Shown here piece by piece: positions 26,788 to 36,344 of a stretch of 64,000 nt of DNA; position 1 is the stretch's first letter, and the number at the start of each line of letters is the position of its first letter. The stretch spans positions 124,001-188,000 of the forward strand of contig CAVXNH010000036.1 in the NCBI GenBank assembly GCA_963762885.1. The letters run 5' to 3'. The notes beneath the pieces were generated by a model. That model searched no databases. It saw nothing but the letters and a program-made list of their open reading frames with translations, and was not told where the DNA came from. The position numbers and the translations under genes were made by a program. This stretch comes from JASHVB01 sp963762885 (GTDB taxonomy: Bacteria > Pseudomonadota > Alphaproteobacteria > Acetobacterales > Acetobacteraceae).

Positions 26788-28174
26788 AGGGCCTGACCAT
26801 CTTCGCGGGATCAACCACGCGATCGAATTCGGCTTCCGACACAAAGCCAAGCTGCAACGCCGCTTCCTTTAACGTCAGGTCGTGGTCCATCGCGTGATGC
26901 GCGATCTTCGAGGCCCGGTCGTAACCGATCACCGGCGCAAGCGCCGTGACCAGCATCAGCGAGCGATCGACATACTCCTTGATCTTCCTGCGGTTCGGTT
27001 GCGTGCCCTCGACCAGGAACCGGCGGAAATTCGTGCATCCGTCGGTCATCAACGTGATCGAGTGGGTCAGGTTGAAGATCATCATGGGCTTGTAGACATT
27101 CATCTCCAGATAACCGCCGGCGCCGCCGAAACCCACCGCGACGTCGTTTGCCATGACCTGCACGGCGATCATGGTCAACGCCTCGGCCTGGGTCGGGTTG
27201 ACCTTGCCGGGCATGATGGAAGAACCTGGCTCGTTTTCCGGGATCAGCAACTCGGCAAACCCAGCGCGCGGACCACAGGACATCAGGCGGATATCGTTGC
27301 CGATCTTGTAGAGCGAGACTGCCAATGTACGGAACGTGCCGGAAAGCTGCACCAGCGCATCATGTGCGCCCTGCACAGTGAACTTGTTGGGAGCACTGAC
27401 GAACGGCAGTCCGGTCAGGGTGGCAATCTGCGCCGCGGCTGCTTCGGCAAAGCCTGGCGCGGCGTTGATGCCGGTGCCGACCGCGGTGCCGCCGAGCGCG
27501 AGCCGATAGACGCCCTTCAACGCATCGTCGAGCCGCTGCATGTTGTCCGCCAGCATGCCGGCATAGCCCGACCATTCCTGGCCGAGCGTGATTGGCGTCG
27601 CATCCTGCATATGGGTGCGGCCGATCTTCACAAGGTCATCCCATTCCGCAGCCTTGACCGCGATCGCATCGTGCAGCGCCTGCACCGCGGGGATCAGCCG
27701 CTTGGTCACGTTGACGGCGGCGGCGATATACATCGCCGAGGGAAATGAATCGTTCGACGACTGCGACATATTGACGTGATCGTTCGGATGCACGGGCGTC
27801 TTGCTGCCGAGCTGCGTGCCGGCGAGCTGGCAGGATCGGTTGGAGATCACCTCGTTCACGTTCATGTTGAACTGGGTACCGCTGCCCGTCATCCAGACAT
27901 GCAGGGGGAACATGTCGTGATGCTGGCCGTCCAGGATCTCGTCGCAGACCTGGAGGATCAGTTTGTGCGCTGTGTCGTTCAGCCGCTTGCCGGCATGGTT
28001 GGCGTTGGCCGCCGCCTTCTTCAACACGGCGTAGGCGGTGATCATCTCCCGCGGGATCAGATCCTGCCCAATGCTGAAGTGTTCAAGGGAGCGCTGGGTT
28101 TGGGCACCCCAAAGCTTGTCGGCGGGAACGCGAACCTCGCCGAGACTGTCGGTTTCGATTCGAACTTCGGTCAC
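26768..28174 (-). CDS. fumC: class II fumarate hydratase
   Basis: The 468-residue enzyme has the fumarate-lyase signature GSSIMPGKVNP, the catalytic region TGSGTQFNMNVNEVI and HPNDHVNMSQSSND. It interconverts fumarate and malate in the TCA cycle, is oxygen-stable and iron-independent. The GTG start (VTEVRIETDSLGEVRV) is preferred over an upstream in-frame ATG. GGAGAGAG lies four bases before it and family members begin exactly there. It is followed by thrE. Confidence 0.95.
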   Translation of the reverse strand: MTEVRIETDSLGEVRVPADKLWGAQTQRSLEHFSIGQDLIPREMITAYAVLKKAAANANHAGKRLNDTAHKLILQVCDEILDGQHHDMFPLHVWMTGSGTQFNMNVNEVISNRSCQLAGTQLGSKTPVHPNDHVNMSQSSNDSFPSAMYIAAAVNVTKRLIPAVQALHDAIAVKAAEWDDLVKIGRTHMQDATPITLGQEWSGYAGMLADNMQRLDDALKGVYRLALGGTAVGTGINAAPGFAEAAAAQIATLTGLPFVSAPNKFTVQGAHDALVQLSGTFRTLAVSLYKIGNDIRLMSCGPRAGFAELLIPENEPGSSIMPGKVNPTQAEALTMIAVQVMANDVAVGFGGAGGYLEMNVYKPMMIFNLTHSITLMTDGCTNFRRFLVEGTQPNRRKIKEYVDRSLMLVTALAPVIGYDRASKIAHHAMDHDLTLKEAALQLGFVSEAEFDRVVDPAKMVRPYVAAAG

Positions 28175-28428
28175 TGGTCTCTCTCCATGATTATCGTAAA
28201 CCATGTCGCGTGAATAGCGGGATGACTTGGTATCGGCGTTGAAGACGAAGTCAATGCTGGCTTATGCATCCCCGGTGATGCGATCTCCAGCATCTCATCT
28301 TCACCGCACAGACATTGCCGCGACTGCCGTTGAGCGATGAAGCGAACGGCAGATTGCTGTATTTCCGTGCATTAAAGGTCGGACAAAAAGACCGATCCTC
28401 ACGGGTCACTCCTCCGCATTGCGTGGAA

Positions 28429-29416
28429 TTAGTAGTGTTCTGCTTCCGGTCTGACCTTGCCACGAAACACGCTGTAGCTGACGGCGGCGTAGATCAGCAT
28501 CAGCGGGAAGATGAAAATGCCTTCTCCCCAGAACATGAAGGCGAGACTTCGAATGCGGCGCCGCGGCTTCGTCTATGGTGATGGCGAAGGGGATCATGTA
28601 GGGCCAGAACGAGATCGCCAATGTTCCGAATGCCGCCATGAAGATGATGGCGACCATAGTGAAGGGCCAGCCGTCCTTGTGGCGGCGGACGCTGTGTGCC
28701 AACACCATCGCCGCCACGACACCGATGACCGGAAACACCAGCAGGTACGGCCGCTCGATCCATCGGCCCATGAGTTGAAGATGCTCCGCCAGGGCGTAGA
28801 TGAAGACAACAATAAGGAAGATCAGCACGCCTACCGCAAGCTGGGGGATCTGGCGCCAGGCGGTGTCACGCACCTCGCCTTCGCATTTCCCGACCAGCCA
28901 ACAGGCGCCGAGCAAAGCGTAGCCCAGGCACAGCCCAATGCCGCAGAGCACGGCAAACGGGCTGAGCCAGCCGAAATCGCCGCCGGTATACTGACCGTTC
29001 TCAATCGGCAGGCCCTCCACAAGGGCACCGACGGTCATTCCCTGGATGAACGTCGCCGCGAGGGACCCGCCGGCAAAACTCCAATCCCAGAACCACCGCG
29101 CCCCTTGCGACTTGTAGCGAAACTCGAACGCCACCCCGCGCAGGATCAGGCCGGCCAGCATAAGCATGAGCGGGAGATAGAACGCAGACAGCAACGTTGC
29201 GTAGACAATCGGAAAGGCACCCCACAGGATCACGCCGGTGACGACAAGCCAGGTTTCGTTGCCATCCCAGATGGGCGCTACCGCGCTCAACATCGGGCCG
29301 CGCCTGGCCTCGCCGTGGGCCAGCCCGAACAGCATCCCGACGCCAAGATCGAATCCGTCCAGCAACACGTAGAGCAGAATGCTGATGACCAGGAGACATG
29401 CCCAGAACATGATCAT
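28429..29416 (-). pseudogene. cydB: cytochrome bd (CIO-type) oxidase subunit II, frameshift near the C-terminus
   Basis: The coding frame begins MIMFWACLLVISILLYVLLDG, has the conserved WDGNETWLVV near residue 50 and about eight spans. It shifts frame after AITIDEAAAPHS near 28548. Dropping one A there gives the expected tail LAFMFWGEGIFIFPLMLIY and a stop at 28429, about 328 residues. CydB stabilises the haem-bearing subunit I. It starts two bases after cydA ends. No CydX-like small gene was seen downstream. The AA/A indel looks like a consensus error. Confidence 0.88.
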
Positions 29417-29418
29417 GG

Positions 29419-30833
29419 CTATTCTCCTGCCAGGTTGTGACCAAGCGCAGAGGCCGCGTGCCCATCGACCACCGACATGGGGCGGTTGGGGATCGCGCCG
29501 CTTGGTGGGAGCGCCAATTGCCCAGTGGGACCCGCCCGCAAAAGCTGATGGACGTAAAGCGTGCCGAACGAGAATATGAGTGTGTAGATCAGGCAGAAGA
29601 CCACGAGCGAAATCGTCGCTTCACGAGCGGTCAGGAACGGCGTCATCGCGTCGGCCGTGCGCAGGACCCCGTAGATCGTCCAGGGCTGGCGGCCCACCTC
29701 TGCCGTAAACCAGCCCGTCAGGATCGCGATGAACGGCAGCGGAAAGCTGAGAAAGATCAGCCAAAGCAGCAGGCGGCTCTGGTCGATGCGTCCCTTGATG
29801 CTCTGGTAGGAGCCAATCCACGCAAGCGCCAGCATGGCCAATCCGCACGCCACCATGATCCGGAACGAAAAGAATGGGATGAGAACCGGAGGCCAATTCT
29901 CCGGCGGGATGCTGTCGAGCCCGACTTCCGCGGCGTCGAGGCTGTCGGAGTCGATCAGGCTGCCGAACGGTGCGGGCAGCGTAATCGCAAAGAGGTTCCG
30001 CCGCTGCGCCTCGTCCGGCCACGCAAGCAATACTTCGGAGGCCGGCTGCTCGGATTTCCATCGTGCCTCGATCGCGGCCATCTTCGAGGGTTGGTGGTGA
30101 ACGACGTATCACCGTTCAAGTGTCCGAACAGCAGTTGGACAGGCACAAGCAGGGCAGCGAGGCCCAGCCCCATCCGCAACATGATCTGCGCTTCCGCGGA
30201 AAATCTCCGTTGCAGCATATACCAGGCGCCGGTGGCGGCGGCGCAGAAGGCGCCGGTCAGATACGCGGCCAGCAACATGTGCGGAAACCGCGCCCACAGC
30301 ACCGGACTGAAAACGATCGCGGCCCAGTCGTCGGGAACCGCGACACCGTTCTGCATGATGTAGCCGGTCGGAACCTGCATCCAGCTATTGTTGACCATGA
30401 TCCAGAAGGCCGAGAGCGTGGTGCCCAGCGCGACCATTGCGGTCGAGAACAGATAGAACCATGGCGCGACGCGGGAACGCCCGAACAGCAGGATGCCGAA
30501 GAAGCTGGCCTCCAGGAAAAACGCGGTGAAGGTTTCGTAGGACAGCAACACGCCCTGGATCCCGCCCGTCATGCGCGCCAGCACGCTCCAGTTGGTGCCG
30601 AACTGGAAGGCCATCACGATGCCGGTGACCACGCCCATCCCGAACGCGACACCGAAGATCTTGAGCCAGAATTCAAACACCGTGCGGTAGGCCGGACGGC
30701 CGGTCGCGAGATACAGGCCCTCGAGAATCGTCAGCCAGGCGGCCAGCCCGATCGTGAACGAGGGATAGACGATGTGGAACGAGATGGTGAATGCGAACTG
30801 CAGGCGCGACAGCAGCAGCGCAACGGTATCCAT
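29419..30833 (-). pseudogene. cydA: cytochrome bd (CIO-type) oxidase subunit I, single-base frameshift
   Basis: The first frame has the haem b595 ligand His in FTISFHIVYP, YETFTAFFLEASFFG and the b558 ligand His in FPHMLLAAYL. After FGHLNGDT near 30105 the frame changes to HHQPSKMAAIEARWKS and continues to GWFTAEVGRQPW and the C-terminus. Adding one G restores about 471 residues. The short quinol loop suggests the cyanide-insensitive (CIO) branch. It reduces oxygen with ubiquinol without pumping protons. It lies 13 bases after poxB and two before cydB, forming an operon. Confidence 0.9.
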
Positions 30834-30846
30834 TGGCCCAGCTCCC

Positions 30847-32583
30847 CTAGCGCCACAGATTGGTTTTGGCGAGATCCAGCAGCTCATCCCCCCGGCCGCT
30901 CATCACGGCCTTTACCATGTAGAGCGTGAAGCCTTTCGCCATCTCCACGGTTACGGCTGGCGGCATCGCGAGCTCGGTCCGACTGACGACGGCATCGACC
31001 AGCACCGGACCGTCATGGGCGAGCGCCGCGGCGATGCCTTCGTCGACCTCGGACGGATCCTCGATGCGAATGCCGCGTATGCCGACAGCCTCCGCCATGG
31101 CAGCGAAATTCGGGTTCTTGAAGTCGGTGCCGTTGGCGATGAAGCCGCTCGATTTTTGCTCCAGTTCGATGAAACCGAGCACGCCGTTGTTGAACACTAC
31201 CACCTTCACCGGCAGATTCAATTGCACCAGGCTGAGGAAATCGCCCATCAGCATGGAGAACCCGCCGTCGCCCGACAGCGAAATGACCTGCCGGCCGGGT
31301 AACGTGCATTGCGCACCGATCGCCTGCGGCATCGCGTTCGCCATTGAGCCGTGCCAGAACGACCCCAGGAGTCGCCGCTTGCCATTCATCGCCAGGTAGC
31401 GTGCCCCCCACACGACGGGCAGACCCACATCGCAGGTGAAGATCGCGTCCTCGGCGGCGTGGTCGCTGATGGCCTTCGCAACCTGTTGTGGGTGGATCGG
31501 CCGCTTGCCCGGCGTGCCGACGGCCAGTTCATCGAGGCTCCTGCGCGACTTGCGATAATGCTCCGTCGCCTGCTCCAGGTGCCGGCGATCACGGTTCTCC
31601 TCCAGCAGCGGCAGCAGGGCGTCGAGCGTCGCCCCGATGTCGCCGACCACGCCCAGATCCACCGGCGTGCGGCGGCCGATCTGTTCCGGTCTGATATCAA
31701 CCTGCGCGATGCGGACACCCGAGCCGCGCGGATAGAACTGGCGGTAAGGAAAATCCGTGCCCAGCATCAGCAGGACGTCGCAATCGAGCATGGCGTAGTA
31801 GCCCGACGCAAAGCCGATCAGCCCGGTCATGCCGACGTCGTAGGGGTTTTCCCACTCGACATGTTCCTTCCCACGGTAGGCATGCACCATGGGCGCCTTG
31901 AGCCGGTCGCCGAGCGCCAGAAGCTGGGCATGCGCACCCTGGCATCCGGAGCCGCACAGCAGGGTCACGCGGCGCTGGCCGTTGAGCAGCGCGGCCAGCC
32001 GGTCAAGTTCCGCGTGCGCGGGGGTCACGATCGCGCGCGGCGGCAGCAGGCCGGCGACCTTCGGTACGGGCGCGTCCGACGCCGGCTGCAAGGCAACATC
32101 GCCGGGTATCACGACGACCGACACGCCGCGTTTGCCCACGGCCTCGCGGATCGCGACCTCGAGCACACGGGGCATCTGGTTGGCGCCGGAGATCAGCTCG
32201 CAATAATGGCTGCACTCCTGAAAGAGGGTCTGCGGGTGGGTCTCCTGGAAATAGCCGGACCCGATTTCGGCCGACGGGATTTGCGCGGCAATTCCGAGCA
32301 CGGGCACCCGCGAGCGGTGGCAGTCGAACAGGCCGTTGATGAGATGCAGATTGCCGGGTCCGCAACTGCCGGCGCAGACCGCGAGCTCGCCTGTCAGATG
32401 CGCCTCGGCGCCCGCCGCGAAGGCGCCGACCTCCTCGTTCCGAACATGGACCCATTCGATCTTGCCTTGGCGCCGCAGCGAGTCGGTCAGACCGTTCAGA
32501 CTGTCGCCGACAACGCCATAAACGCGCTTGACACCCGCGGCAGCCAATGTCTCCGCGAACTGGTCAGCGACTGATTTTGCCAT
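30847..32583 (-). CDS. poxB: pyruvate dehydrogenase (ubiquinone)/pyruvate oxidase
   Basis: The 578-residue thiamine-diphosphate enzyme carries the TPP glutamate in RNEEVGAFAAGAEA and the metal/TPP motif GDGGFSMLMGDFLSLVQLN. The C-terminal tail LDLAKTNLWR matches the membrane-binding peptide of E. coli PoxB. It decarboxylates pyruvate to acetate and CO2 and passes electrons via FAD to membrane ubiquinone. Downstream cydA and cydB encode a quinol oxidase, so the three gene products form a short pyruvate-to-oxygen chain. The ATG follows AGGTGAC. Confidence 0.93.
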   Translation of the reverse strand: MAKSVADQFAETLAAAGVKRVYGVVGDSLNGLTDSLRRQGKIEWVHVRNEEVGAFAAGAEAHLTGELAVCAGSCGPGNLHLINGLFDCHRSRVPVLGIAAQIPSAEIGSGYFQETHPQTLFQECSHYCELISGANQMPRVLEVAIREAVGKRGVSVVVIPGDVALQPASDAPVPKVAGLLPPRAIVTPAHAELDRLAALLNGQRRVTLLCGSGCQGAHAQLLALGDRLKAPMVHAYRGKEHVEWENPYDVGMTGLIGFASGYYAMLDCDVLLMLGTDFPYRQFYPRGSGVRIAQVDIRPEQIGRRTPVDLGVVGDIGATLDALLPLLEENRDRRHLEQATEHYRKSRRSLDELAVGTPGKRPIHPQQVAKAISDHAAEDAIFTCDVGLPVVWGARYLAMNGKRRLLGSFWHGSMANAMPQAIGAQCTLPGRQVISLSGDGGFSMLMGDFLSLVQLNLPVKVVVFNNGVLGFIELEQKSSGFIANGTDFKNPNFAAMAEAVGIRGIRIEDPSEVDEGIAAALAHDGPVLVDAVVSRTELAMPPAVTVEMAKGFTLYMVKAVMSGRGDELLDLAKTNLWR

Positions 32584-32970
32584 GTCACCTGAAACCTTCC
32601 ACAGAAGTTTGTGATGTGCTCGTACAGCCAGTCAGAGTACAAGAACAGTCGCCCTGCTCGAGCACAGCACGAGCAGGGAACCAGCACGGAACACGCGAAC
32701 CAACTCGCCAGCAATTGAACTGGTTCAAGAGGCATAACGGCAGTCTACGGTCCGGAACGGAACGGCGACTACGATGTTGGTCTTGCGGTTATCGCGGTCT
32801 TTCATCGGCGCACGACTTTTTGCCCGATCTAACGACGATCGCATTATCCGACCATCGAATTCTTGGCCAATCGTGCTGCTGTTGGTTCCTGTGTTGCAGG
32901 ATCTTCGATTGGCTATGAAACAGCACAGTGAGGACGGGTCACAACGCGATATCCTGGCCGATGCGTCCGA
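32584..32970. other. 387-bp intergenic region upstream of poxB with inverted repeat
   Basis: CCCTGCTCG (32652-32660) and CGAGCAGGG (32670-32678) pair perfectly over nine bases, about 70 bases before the poxB start. It is either an operator/leader hairpin of the pox-cyd operon or a terminator for transcripts arriving from the right. No FNR-type box was seen, and no gene is supported in this stretch. Confidence 0.5.
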
Positions 32971-34236
32971 CTATTGGCGCAACGCAGCAAGCTCCGCGGC
33001 ATCGGCGTTCAGCGCCCGCCAGGTAATTGCGGCTGCCACTTGCGCGGCGGCGTGCAGCTCCATCGGGGCGGCCTTGTCACGCGTATCCGCCGCGGTCAGC
33101 ACGTGCCGTAACTGGGACTGCGGCTCATCGAAGCCGGCGACCAGACGCAGCGCCGGGATGCCCTTCGCCGCAAAGTTGGCATGGTCCGAGTTGGTCATCA
33201 GCACCGGATGGATGCCAACCACGCCCCCGCTCCCTGCGACGGCCTGGCGGACGAAGTCGGGCAGCGCCGGAAACTCGCTGGTCAGCGCGGTCAGCCGCGA
33301 ACTGCCGGCAACGGAATCGAGATTGACGTTCAGCGCCATCTCCCGCAGCGCGCTTTCGGACAACCCGTCGAGCCAGACGCGAGACCCGGTCAGCGCCCAT
33401 TCCTCGGCGCTGAAGAACGCCAGCCGTAGTCCGCGCCGGCAGGCCGCCATGTGCGGCGCCAGCGCGCGGGCAACCGCCAGGGCAACCGCCACGCCGGTGG
33501 CGTTGTCCAGGGCACTTTCGGCCGGTGTGTGCCCATCCACATGGGCGCTCAACACGACCCAGCCCTCGCCCGCGCTGGGCAGATCGAACAGCAGGGTTTC
33601 GGTCGTCGCCGCATGTTCGGTCGCGCGGACATGCAGCGCGGCGCGCGCATGACCGACCGGCGGGCTCAGGCGCGCAGCGGCTTCCGGCGAAATGCCGAGC
33701 GCCGGAATGCCAGGTTCGTCGCCGCGGCCGGAGGAGCCTGCGACCGCACCGGTTGGCAGTGGGCCGGCGATCAGGAAGCCGGCGGCACCCGCCTGCACCG
33801 CCGCGGCATACTTGAAGCGGCGGTGCAGATGGCCGCTGGCGAACATGTACTCGTGCCGCACCAGGGCAATGCGCCCGGCCAGGGCTGCGGCGGCCTGGGC
33901 GAACTCCGCTTCGGTGCCACGGCCGACATCGATCACCTCCGCCGACACCGAGCCGGATACGGAGCGAACCAGCGGCAGGCAGGTCAGAGGCACACGGCGG
34001 TCGCCGTCGAGCAAAGTCACGCTGGCCTCGTGCGCGGTCCAGCCGGCGTAGGGCGCGGAAATCACCATCGCATCGCGACCTGTCGCCTGCGTGCCGGCGG
34101 CGCGCAGGAAGGCCAGCGCGGCGGCCTCGGATGGCGAACCTGCCAGCCTGCCGCCGCAATCGCACAGCGCGAGGAAGTCGGACCAGAGCAGCGGGTCGGT
34201 GGCCAGGGCGCCGGCGATGGCCGCGGGCAGCGTCAT
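32971..34236 (-). CDS. M28-family zinc aminopeptidase-like protein
   Basis: The 421-residue protein has an inserted PA-like segment (about 110-210). The M28 zinc core follows: SAHVDG, LDNATGVAVALAVARAL, FFSAEEWALTGS (Glu-Glu base/ligand), NLDSV and the final ligand in TNSDHANF. These enzymes remove N-terminal amino acids or hydrolyse related amide bonds. No signal peptide is visible. It is the last gene of the 14-gene minus-strand run, 11 bases after the VOC gene. Within a catabolic operon it may hydrolyse an amide-linked intermediate rather than general peptides; this is inference. Confidence 0.85.
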   Translation of the reverse strand: MTLPAAIAGALATDPLLWSDFLALCDCGGRLAGSPSEAAALAFLRAAGTQATGRDAMVISAPYAGWTAHEASVTLLDGDRRVPLTCLPLVRSVSGSVSAEVIDVGRGTEAEFAQAAAALAGRIALVRHEYMFASGHLHRRFKYAAAVQAGAAGFLIAGPLPTGAVAGSSGRGDEPGIPALGISPEAAARLSPPVGHARAALHVRATEHAATTETLLFDLPSAGEGWVVLSAHVDGHTPAESALDNATGVAVALAVARALAPHMAACRRGLRLAFFSAEEWALTGSRVWLDGLSESALREMALNVNLDSVAGSSRLTALTSEFPALPDFVRQAVAGSGGVVGIHPVLMTNSDHANFAAKGIPALRLVAGFDEPQSQLRHVLTAADTRDKAAPMELHAAAQVAAAITWRALNADAAELAALRQ

Positions 34237-34247
34237 GCTGGGATGTC

Positions 34248-34670
34248 CTACTCGGCGGCGAACCGCACCGGCACGGCGCCGATCCACGGCTTGTCGTTGA
34301 TATCGAACAGATTGCCCTCGGGCCCCTTGAACTTGTCCGACCGGCGGGGGCGGTAGTTCACCTCGTTCTTGTCCTCGGGCAACTCGTCGAACGGGATTGC
34401 GCCAAGTTCGAAGCACTTCTGCTCGGCTGCTGCCATATCGTCTACAAAGACGCCCATGTGGTGCAGCCCGGTGAATTCCAGGCCATGCCCGATCTGGTCC
34501 TGCTTGAACTTCAGCACCGAGATGTTGATCGCGCCATCGCTCAGCACCACCCCGTGGCAACGCGGATTATCGAGCCGGCGAACTTCCCGCCAGCCGAACG
34601 CGGCCTTATAGAAGTCGGCGAGCTTCTCCGGTTCCTGGCTGGCGATGGCGAGATGCTGGATACGTCCCAT
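34248..34670 (-). CDS. VOC-family (glyoxalase-like) protein
   Basis: The 140-residue protein has two beta-alpha-beta-beta-beta modules: MGRIQHLAIASQEPEKLADF at the start and EFTGLHHMGVFVDDM in the middle. Likely metal ligands are His6, His63 or His64 and Glu in GPEGNLFDI. VOC proteins include lactoylglutathione lyases, extradiol dioxygenases and methylmalonyl-CoA epimerases; the last would suit an organic-acid pathway. The start ATG follows GGGAGAG. It lies 26 bases after the isochorismatase-like gene. Confidence 0.8.
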   Translation of the reverse strand: MGRIQHLAIASQEPEKLADFYKAAFGWREVRRLDNPRCHGVVLSDGAINISVLKFKQDQIGHGLEFTGLHHMGVFVDDMAAAEQKCFELGAIPFDELPEDKNEVNYRPRRSDKFKGPEGNLFDINDKPWIGAVPVRFAAE

Positions 34671-34696
34671 GTGATTGCTCTCCCTTCTGGTGGTGT

Positions 34697-35350
34697 TCAA
34701 TTGTTCGCACCAAAGCCGATCAGGTCCGATCGGGTCAAAGTGACATGCCGCGAGACGCTGGGCGGACCGTTGGCAAACATCCAGGCCGTCGCCAATTCGC
34801 CGAACGCGTCGTTGGCGGACATTCCGTCGACCGGCACGACCACATCAAAGCCGCGCAATGCCGCTGCGCTCGCCGTGTAGAGCACGGCGCCCTGTGCGAT
34901 CGTACCGGCAACGACCACGCTGCGGATGTGCTTCGCCTTGAGAATTTCCTCCAGATCCGTGCCAAGGAACTTGTCGGCACCTGACGTGACGACCGGATCG
35001 CCGGGCCTCGGCGCAAGCGCTTCGGGCGTATCGCGAACCGAACCGTTTGGCACGGTGCTGTAGATGACAGACAAGCCATGCAAGCGCGCGTCCTGCAGCA
35101 ATCTGATGGCAATCGGGAGCGAATCGAGGCAGCGCGGGCGCTGCGTCGCGTTGCACGTGCCAGTAGAGAAATCCAGCAGCAGCAGCGCGGTTTGGCTCGC
35201 ATCGACCTTCACCGGCTGGAGCACTGGCGCGGCCGGCAGCGTCGTCGCTTCCCAGGACGCGACGATGTCGCTCGCCATCGCGGGCTGAGCGGCAAGAACA
35301 GTCGCCAGAACGGCAATGGACCAAACGCGGTATCGGGATGGTCGTTTCAT
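34697..35350 (-). CDS. exported isochorismatase-like protein without the catalytic cysteine
   Basis: The 217-residue protein has a signal peptide (WSIAVLATVLAAQPAMAS), unusual for this fold. It keeps the first acidic residue (LLLLDFSTGTCN) and the Lys of GADKFLGTDLEE. The position of the nucleophilic Cys in VVVAGTIAQGAVLYTASAAA is Ala or Gly. It is therefore probably not a standard cysteine hydrolase; similar cysteine-less exported members sit beside Bug-type transporters. Its ATG overlaps the tctC stop (ATGA), so a role in periplasmic ligand handling is plausible. Confidence 0.78.
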   Translation of the reverse strand: MKRPSRYRVWSIAVLATVLAAQPAMASDIVASWEATTLPAAPVLQPVKVDASQTALLLLDFSTGTCNATQRPRCLDSLPIAIRLLQDARLHGLSVIYSTVPNGSVRDTPEALAPRPGDPVVTSGADKFLGTDLEEILKAKHIRSVVVAGTIAQGAVLYTASAAALRGFDVVVPVDGMSANDAFGELATAWMFANGPPSVSRHVTLTRSDLIGFGANN

Positions 35351-36333
35351 GCCTTGATGAGATCCTTGTATTGCTTCAGCGCCTCGTAGTTGGCACGAAT
35401 GATCTCGGTGGTTCGCTCCTCGCCCACCCAGTCGCCGGCCATCTGGTTGTCGTGCAGCCACTTTTGGAATTCAGGCGCGTCGAGCGTGGCGCGGTAGGCG
35501 GCTACAAACCTGGCATAATCGTCGGGATGCTTCGCCTTGAAGGCCGCCGGGAAGACGAAGCTGCGTACCGAGCCACTGATCAGCGGCACCGAGACATGGT
35601 AGGCTTGCAGGACCTCGTTGATCGGCGGCGCGTCGTATTCCGGCACGCGGTGGTCGAGAAACACGGCAAGCGGCCGGACGAAGCCGCTGATGAACTGCGC
35701 GCCTTCCGCCTGACCGATATTGAAATCGACCTGCCCACCGGCAAGCGCCGTCCGCATCGCCCCTGCGCCATCGAAGGTGACGATCCGGATCGCGTCCGGA
35801 CCCAATCCCAGCGCGTGCAGCAGCGCCATCGTCGTGATATGTCCGACCGATCCGAAGTCGGCGCCGGTGCTGATCTTCCCGGGATTGGCGCGGATCGCAT
35901 CGATCAGCTCGGCCGCGGTGCGCCACGGACGTTCCTTCGGGACCAGCAGGATAGTGTAATCCGTCCATTGCGCATTGACGAACGTGAACGAGTCGAGTGT
36001 GTAGTGCGCGTTAGTGACCAGGATGTTCACCGGGATGAATGGCGTTGCCGGTGTCATCATCACGGTATAGCCGTCCGCCGGCTGTTGGAGGAACCATGTG
36101 GTGCCGATCAGGCCGCCGGCGCCGGCACGATCCACGACGGTCATCGGCTGACCGAGATATTTCGGCATGAACTGGGCCAGGCCGCGTGCCAGCCGGTCAG
36201 CGCTGCCGCCGGCGTCGAACGGAACCAGAATTGTGATGGGGCGTCGTGGCCATGCATCGGCCCGCGCCGGCACAACCTGCGTCGCGAGCGTCGCCGCGCC
36301 GGCGGCCAGAAGAACTCTGCGTTTGACAGTCAC
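35347..36333 (-). CDS. tctC: TctC/Bug-type tricarboxylate-binding protein
   Basis: The 328-residue periplasmic protein has a leader (KRRVLLAAGAATLATQVVPARA) and the Bug fingerprints WPRRPITILVPFDAGGSADR, VVDRAGAGGLIG and ADFGSVGHI. It binds carboxylated ligands and delivers them to TctAB. The start is a GTG (VTVKRR). It lies 11 bases after tctA and overlaps the next gene. In contrast to the common C-B-A order, this cluster runs B-A-C. Confidence 0.93.
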   Translation of the reverse strand: MTVKRRVLLAAGAATLATQVVPARADAWPRRPITILVPFDAGGSADRLARGLAQFMPKYLGQPMTVVDRAGAGGLIGTTWFLQQPADGYTVMMTPATPFIPVNILVTNAHYTLDSFTFVNAQWTDYTILLVPKERPWRTAAELIDAIRANPGKISTGADFGSVGHITTMALLHALGLGPDAIRIVTFDGAGAMRTALAGGQVDFNIGQAEGAQFISGFVRPLAVFLDHRVPEYDAPPINEVLQAYHVSVPLISGSVRSFVFPAAFKAKHPDDYARFVAAYRATLDAPEFQKWLHDNQMAGDWVGEERTTEIIRANYEALKQYKDLIKA

Positions 36334-36344
36334 ACCGCCCTCCC

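Noticed and set aside
32584..32970. Gene between poxB and the M28 peptidase
   Set aside because: The open frames here are short, Cys/Arg-rich and without a ribosome-binding site; the segment reads as a control region.
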